A DNA stretch of 64,000 bases, from the IMG/VR virus record IMGVR_UViG_3300027844_001828, positions 62,001-126,000 of that record. One strand, given 5' to 3'. Positions within the stretch are counted from its first letter, which is position 1; each line of letters starts with the position of its first letter. Positions 60,025 through 64,000 of this stretch are shown here, piece after piece. The DNA is from a virus. The translations under genes were made by a program, and so were the position numbers. The notes beneath the pieces were generated by a model. That model was not told the DNA's origin and did no database searches. It saw nothing but the letters and a program-made list of their open reading frames with translations.

Positions 60025-60092
60025 GCGGTTAACTGGTAGAGCAACCTTGCGGTATAACTCGTCCCCAATTAGGTTAACCGCAAATTTTTTTT
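60025..60092 (+). terminator. long hairpin with T8, possibly a tRNA remnant
   Basis: GCGGTTAAC (60025-60033) pairs with GTTAACCGC (60073-60081), followed by AAA and eight T. The loop begins with TGGTAGAGC, like a tRNA D-arm, so the element may derive from a tRNA gene. It separates the structural gene from dUTPase. Confidence 0.65.
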
Positions 60093-60121
60093 AACTACGA
60101 TAAGAACAAGGAGAATTAACT

Positions 60122-61447
60122 ATGAATGATGCAGAAATTGAAAAGGCGGTTGGGGAAATCGCTATGGGAACTACAATTACCAATGTAAACGATCCGAAAA
60201 ATAAAACGCAAGCAGCACTTCAAGCTATGAATGACCACGTGGCAGGAATTATCCCTGTCAGTATTAAGAGATTAAGTGCCGCTGCCGTAATCCCTCAATA
60301 TGCAAAGCCTGGTGATGCTGGTGTTGATTTAGTCTCCCTTCACGACGCCTCTCTTTCCCCATTTCAATCAACAATGATTGAGACTGGAATTTCAATTGAA
60401 TTACCAGTTGGTTATGAGGCGCAAATAAGATCAAGAAGCGGCCTTGCCAAAAAGGGCATAGTGGTTGTCAACTCTCCGGGGACTATTGATTCTGGGTATC
60501 GAGGGCCTGTAAATGTCTTATTGATCAATCTTTCAAAACCCCCACCGCCAGAATCTGGTAACGATGGATTTTTCAAGATAAAAAAGGGCGACAGGATTGC
60601 TCAAATGGTTATCGCTCCGGTCTCACAGGCTAAATTTGTAGAAGTAGATGAGTTGGGGGATTCAGAACGTGGCGCTGGTGGTTTTGGACACACTGGGATG
60701 ACAGATGTAAGAGTACACATGACTTCAGAAGAAGATAAGAGAGCCATGACTAAGGAATTGCTTGAGAAAAATACTTGCGGTATTGTTGAAGAATTCGAAA
60801 ATGAGATAAAGGAAGAAACAGGTAAGGGTGATATTGATCATCGTGACATTAGAAATAAATTGAATGATGAAAGGGAAGAGAGGCTCAGTACAATTTCCAA
60901 AAGAGGCAGAGAGCGATTAAGTGAAGATGAGCTTGCAGATATTGATGCTTCCGCAGGGAAAAAAGAGCTTTTGCGTAGGAGCATGAACAATAACGATATG
61001 AAAGATGCTCAAAAGTACTTGTATGAGATATTGATTTCTCCAGCAAGAACTAAAGCCACAGAATTTGGCGAAGAGCTTATTGATCATTTGTTTTCTCAGG
61101 ATAGTGCCTCGAAAGAATTGATCAAGAATGAAGTTGAGAAATTGTTAGACGGAAAGGTGACAGATGATATCTTCCTTGTTGGAACCAACTCTATTAAGCC
61201 GACGAAAAGGGGGAAAATCCACAGGACAGTTCTTGAAATGATACTCGACTTGCGGGATGAAACTATAGCAAGTTTTGTTTCAGGGCTTGACAACGCCTTA
61301 AACATGAGTAGAGTAATAGAGAGATATGATGGTTGTGCGACTACAGGCGGAAAAGAGAGGAAGCCGGTCTCGCAGCCGCGCCAGTCGAGATCTCAGACGT
61401 GCTTTCGCGGAGTCAAGGTGGCGAAAGTTATTTCAAGGGAAAAGTAA
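60122..61447 (+). CDS. dut: dUTPase with long C-terminal extension
   Basis: All five trimeric dUTPase motifs are present: PGDAGVDL, RSRSGLAKKGIVV, GTIDSGYRGPVNV, KKGDRIAQMVIAPV and RGAGGFGHTG (ending near residue 200). About 30 residues precede motif 1. The protein then continues for about 240 more residues of charged helical sequence not typical of dUTPase. It ends after GCATTGG, from a 24-nt repeat shared with the lipoprotein gene, in an Arg/Ser-rich stretch. The last 30 codons look shifted: another frame there reads REEAGLAAAPVEISDVL into the next gene. AAGGAG precedes the ATG. Confidence 0.88.
   Translation: MNDAEIEKAVGEIAMGTTITNVNDPKNKTQAALQAMNDHVAGIIPVSIKRLSAAAVIPQYAKPGDAGVDLVSLHDASLSPFQSTMIETGISIELPVGYEAQIRSRSGLAKKGIVVVNSPGTIDSGYRGPVNVLLINLSKPPPPESGNDGFFKIKKGDRIAQMVIAPVSQAKFVEVDELGDSERGAGGFGHTGMTDVRVHMTSEEDKRAMTKELLEKNTCGIVEEFENEIKEETGKGDIDHRDIRNKLNDEREERLSTISKRGRERLSEDELADIDASAGKKELLRRSMNNNDMKDAQKYLYEILISPARTKATEFGEELIDHLFSQDSASKELIKNEVEKLLDGKVTDDIFLVGTNSIKPTKRGKIHRTVLEMILDLRDETIASFVSGLDNALNMSRVIERYDGCATTGGKERKPVSQPRQSRSQTCFRGVKVAKVISREK
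61329..61352 (+). repeat. 24-nt repeat shared with lipoprotein gene
   Basis: Identical to 59021-59044. In both genes it encodes GCATTGG. It marks the point after which the dUTPase frame appears disturbed. Confidence 0.8.
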
Positions 61448-62109
61448 TGAATAACAGTAGAGAAGACGGTGATCCGATAGCACTCGTGGATCTTGATAGG
61501 ACACTTTGTGATCATGATGATGGTTTACATAATGGAGTTGAGCATGAGTGGAAAGAGGGTCGTCTCATGGGTATGAATGATTTGGCGTCTCAAGACGAGA
61601 AGATGTTCAATCTTTGGGACGACGATGTTCCTTCGTATGTTAAGAATAGAATGAGGATTGTCAGATCGCAGGAAGGGTGGTGGAGAAACCTTAAGAAGAT
61701 CCCGCAGGGATTTGAAGTGTTCGACTTGCTTGTTGAAGCAGGGTTTTCCATTTGCATCACATCAAAAGCCGCATGGACTTCTGAAAATTCTTGGACTGAA
61801 AAGTTTCAATGGTGCAGAAGAAATTTGCAATCCAGTATCGTTGAAAGCGACAGATTCGATATGAACACTACTACTGAGAAGAGTATTGTTTATGGGAAAA
61901 TTCTCTTTGATGATTATGTCGGTTTTGTTGAGCCCTGGCTCGAACAGAGAAGTAGGGGACTTGTGATCATGCCCGCGCTTCCACACAATGATGGATTTGA
62001 ACATCCTAACGTAGTCAAGTATGATGGCACGACTGAAAGCTATGCTATAGTAAAAAACGCCATTCAAACCGCGTATGCACGAGGCCACAAGGAACCGTTG
62101 GTTTTGTAA
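61447..62109 (+). CDS. 5'(3')-deoxyribonucleotidase-like HAD protein
   Basis: ATG 61447 overlaps the dUTPase stop (TAATG) with AAGGG upstream. The 220-residue product has the HAD motif ALVDLDRTLCDHDDG, SICITSKAAWTSENSWTEKF (motif II region) and ILFDDYVGFVEPW (motif IV region). This matches NT5C-type nucleotidases that remove phosphate from dNMPs. The frame is open 38 codons further upstream, so a fusion with the end of dUTPase is conceivable. Confidence 0.8.
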   Translation: MNNSREDGDPIALVDLDRTLCDHDDGLHNGVEHEWKEGRLMGMNDLASQDEKMFNLWDDDVPSYVKNRMRIVRSQEGWWRNLKKIPQGFEVFDLLVEAGFSICITSKAAWTSENSWTEKFQWCRRNLQSSIVESDRFDMNTTTEKSIVYGKILFDDYVGFVEPWLEQRSRGLVIMPALPHNDGFEHPNVVKYDGTTESYAIVKNAIQTAYARGHKEPLVL

Positions 62110-62125
62110 AATTCCATGGATGGAC

Positions 62126-62153
62126 TTGAAATTCGAGTTTGATGTGATATGTT
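62126..62153 (+). promoter_or_regulatory. promoter before Thg1-like gene
   Basis: TTGAAA (62126-62131), 16 nt, TATGTT (62148-62153), with TGA before the -10. Confidence 0.65.
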
Positions 62154-62190
62154 ACCCGATAATATCACTTAAATTTTATGGAGTAATGCA

Positions 62191-63000
62191 ATGAAAAACG
62201 ATGCGGATGGAGACCGTATGAAAGGCTATGAAATGGAAGAGGCTGGGCGTAGGCTCATGCCTCTTCTTCCCGTCATGGTCAGGATTGATGGTAAGTGCTT
62301 TTCCAAATTCACTAATGGTCTCAAAAGACCATATGACGTCCGAATGTCTCTCCTTATGGAATATACCATGAGGAACTTGGTTAAGGAATACAATGCGCTT
62401 ATTGGGTATACCCAGTCTGACGAAATCTCACTTATCCTTTATAGTGATAATGTGAAGAGTCAGATCCCATATGATGGTAGAATCCAAAAACTCGTTGGAG
62501 ATATGGCTTCATTCGCCAGTCTTACGTTTAACGAACATCTTGTCGAATACATCCCCGAAAAGACAGACAGCCGCCCCAGGTTTGATTGCAGAGTGTGGAA
62601 TGTTCCTAACATGATGGAAGCAGCGAACACTATTCTTTGGCGCGAACAAGATGCGACCAAGAATAGCAAGTCAATGGCCGCGAGAGCGTATTATTCTCAC
62701 AGGGACCTTGAAAACAAGAGTGGTCCTGAAATGATGGACATGCTTATAAATAAGGGTGTCAATTGGAATGATTATCCGACCTTCTTCAAAAGAGGCGTCT
62801 TTGTTCGTCGCGAGATCTCTTCAACTTTGTTTACTGCTGAAGAAATTGAGGGTCTTCCTGAGAAGCATGAGGCAAGGATGAATCCGCACTTGCATATTGA
62901 GAGGGCGTCTATTGAAACTCTTGACATGCCCCCGTTTTCAAAGGTCATCAATCGTGTTGGTGTTATTTTCAACGGTGAGACTCCAGATGTAGAAGGCTGA
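62191..63000 (+). CDS. Thg1-like tRNA guanylyltransferase
   Basis: The 269-residue protein matches the tRNA-His guanylyltransferase/Thg1-like family. It has GDRMKGYE, VRIDGKCFSKFT (metal-binding Asp), GYTQSDEISLIL (second acidic site), FDCRVWNVP and WREQDATKNSKSMAA. These enzymes add nucleotides in the 3'-to-5' direction, to tRNA-His or to damaged tRNA 5' ends. No tRNA-His gene is seen in the window, so tRNA repair is a reasonable guess. GGAG precedes the ATG. Confidence 0.92.
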   Translation: MKNDADGDRMKGYEMEEAGRRLMPLLPVMVRIDGKCFSKFTNGLKRPYDVRMSLLMEYTMRNLVKEYNALIGYTQSDEISLILYSDNVKSQIPYDGRIQKLVGDMASFASLTFNEHLVEYIPEKTDSRPRFDCRVWNVPNMMEAANTILWREQDATKNSKSMAARAYYSHRDLENKSGPEMMDMLINKGVNWNDYPTFFKRGVFVRREISSTLFTAEEIEGLPEKHEARMNPHLHIERASIETLDMPPFSKVINRVGVIFNGETPDVEG

Positions 63001-63003
63001 TTA

Positions 63004-63180
63004 ATGAATAAAGAAATTGAAGAAATAATAGACAGCGCGAACATAATAAGATCAAACTCTTTTATAGTCAGAGAGTATCTTGATGATGGTATTTTTATTG
63101 TATGCGCAAAGTGCGAGAAAGAATTCGCCAATGACGACGGATTAAAATGTTGTGATAAGTGTGGTCACATCAACGACTAA
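63004..63180 (+). CDS. small zinc-ribbon protein
   Basis: The 58-residue product has CAKCEKEF and CCDKCGHIND, four Cys in two pairs 14 residues apart, a zinc ribbon. It starts 3 nt after the Thg1-like stop and is probably co-expressed. Partner unknown. Confidence 0.7.
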   Translation: MNKEIEEIIDSANIIRSNSFIVREYLDDGIFIVCAKCEKEFANDDGLKCCDKCGHIND

Positions 63181-63192
63181 CGGGAGATGTAG

Positions 63193-64000
63193 ATGGGAGA
63201 CATAAAGACTTCATTATCTTACAATGATGTATTGATGGTGCCAAGGTATTCAGATATGAGCACGAGTGATGGTGATTTGTGTTATCATTATAAGAATGAC
63301 TTGTCTGGGACACCGTTAATCAATGCGCCTATGGATAGAGTGTGTTCCCCTGAATTGATCCATCATCTTTCAGAAACAAATTGGTTCACCTCAATCCACA
63401 GATTTTTTGATAGTGCGTCAAGTCAGTTTAATTTTTTTATTGATTGTAAGGTTAATAAAGACAAATCCCTTTGCTTCTTATCTGTCGGAAACATTTTTAA
63501 GTGGAAGGATTGGATAAACGAGTTGATTGTAGAGTATAAGTACAAGGCGAGTGTGAAAAGGCAATTTGGATTCTTAGTTGACATGGCGAATGGTGATACA
63601 AACGCTTGTGTTGAGACTGTCAAGTACATAAGGGAGCATTGTCCGTTTGCTATTATCATGGCTGGCAATGTTGCCACCAGAAGTGGTTATCGGCATTTGG
63701 CTGAAGCCGGGGCGAATTTTATTCGTGTTGGGATTGGGGGCGGATCGATCTGTTCAACAAGATTAAACACTGGATTTGGCGTCCCCACTTTTGAATCAGT
63801 AATGCGTTGTGCAGATGTGAAGATACCTGGAGCTTACATTGTTGCTGATGGTGGAATTGAAAACACTGGTGATATAATGAAGGTTATGGCTGCTGGTGCG
63901 GACATGGTGATGATGGGCAAGATGCTCGCTTCGACTGATATGGCACCGGGCGAAAAATATGATGAGAATTTGAATGTTACGACAAATGAGGAAGAATACA
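63193..64000 (+). CDS. IMP dehydrogenase/GMP reductase-family enzyme, 3' end cut
   Basis: The frame is open to the end of the window (269 codons). It begins LSYNDVLMVPRYSDM, then INAPMDRVCSPELI, AGNVATRSGYRHLAEAGA, IRVGIGGGSICSTR with the catalytic Cys, YIVADGGIENTGDIMKVMAAGADMVMMG. No CBS domains are inserted, as in GMP reductase and minimal IMPDH; the two cannot be separated with confidence. It would steer guanine nucleotide supply. GGGAG precedes the ATG. Confidence 0.92.
   Translation, partial: MGDIKTSLSYNDVLMVPRYSDMSTSDGDLCYHYKNDLSGTPLINAPMDRVCSPELIHHLSETNWFTSIHRFFDSASSQFNFFIDCKVNKDKSLCFLSVGNIFKWKDWINELIVEYKYKASVKRQFGFLVDMANGDTNACVETVKYIREHCPFAIIMAGNVATRSGYRHLAEAGANFIRVGIGGGSICSTRLNTGFGVPTFESVMRCADVKIPGAYIVADGGIENTGDIMKVMAAGADMVMMGKMLASTDMAPGEKYDENLNVTTNEEEY

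Overview
The window looks like an internal piece of a large double-stranded DNA tailed bacteriophage genome. The evidence is a phage-style mix of DNA replication and recombination enzymes, nucleotide metabolism genes, tail-fibre or adhesin modules, a cell-wall hydrolase, lipoproteins and a cluster of tRNA genes. Genes are packed tightly, with 1-40 nt overlaps, bacterial Shine-Dalgarno sites and ATG/GTG/TTG starts. TAA, TAG and TGA all end long genes, so the standard code applies. The host cannot be named from the sequence. No integrase, rRNA, CRISPR array or complete insertion sequence was found.

Layout. 0-2.5 kb: unassigned genes. 2.6-16.2 kb: replication and recombination core, with a RecD2-like helicase, DNA polymerase III alpha, a probable ssDNA-binding protein, RecA, a primase core, a sigma-70-like factor and a SpoVS-family protein. 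Two tail-type genes on the opposite strand interrupt it at 5-6.2 kb. 16.3-25.9 kb: a single-chain fusion of the Mre11/SbcD nuclease with the Rad50/SbcC ATPase, a CxxC-rich YkgJ-like protein, a radical SAM enzyme, a SleB-like wall hydrolase, a staphylococcal-type nuclease and RecJ on the minus strand, and DnaJ. 25.8-35.1 kb: two adjacent giant paralogous repeat proteins of unknown function (1596 and 1494 residues). 35-41.5 kb: PIN-PhoH ATPase, a DEDD exonuclease and small genes. 41.5-48 kb: tail or adhesin genes, including a Ser/Cys-rich protein and three proteins sharing one N-terminal module, mixed with a disrupted VWA-like gene and a dNMP kinase.

48-57.7 kb is an accessory region. It holds intact tRNA genes for Gln, Ser, Leu and Glu, unusual Pro and Leu tRNAs, several tRNA remnants, three candidate structured RNAs, HNH and GIY-YIG endonucleases, a ParB-like/tyrosine-phosphatase fusion and a run of small frame-disrupted genes. 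57.7-64 kb returns to conserved functions: ThyX, two lipoproteins, dUTPase with a long extension, a 5'-nucleotidase-like protein, a Thg1-like guanylyltransferase and an IMP dehydrogenase/GMP reductase-family enzyme that runs off the end.

The core genes together describe self-sufficient DNA synthesis (polymerase, primase, helicase, SSB), recombination-based end processing (SbcDC fusion, RecA, RecJ, RecD2, exonucleases) and control of the dTTP/dUTP and purine pools (ThyX, dUTPase, MazG-like, dNMP kinase, nucleotidase, IMPDH/GMPR). Promoters of the form TTGA(A/C)A - 16 nt - TAT(A/G)(A/T)T recur in front of operons. The most unusual items are the fused SbcD-SbcC, the twin giant repeat proteins, a pentanucleotide repeat at the exact point where a VWA-like gene changes frame, the structured RNAs, and HNH genes placed against tRNA-Leu genes.
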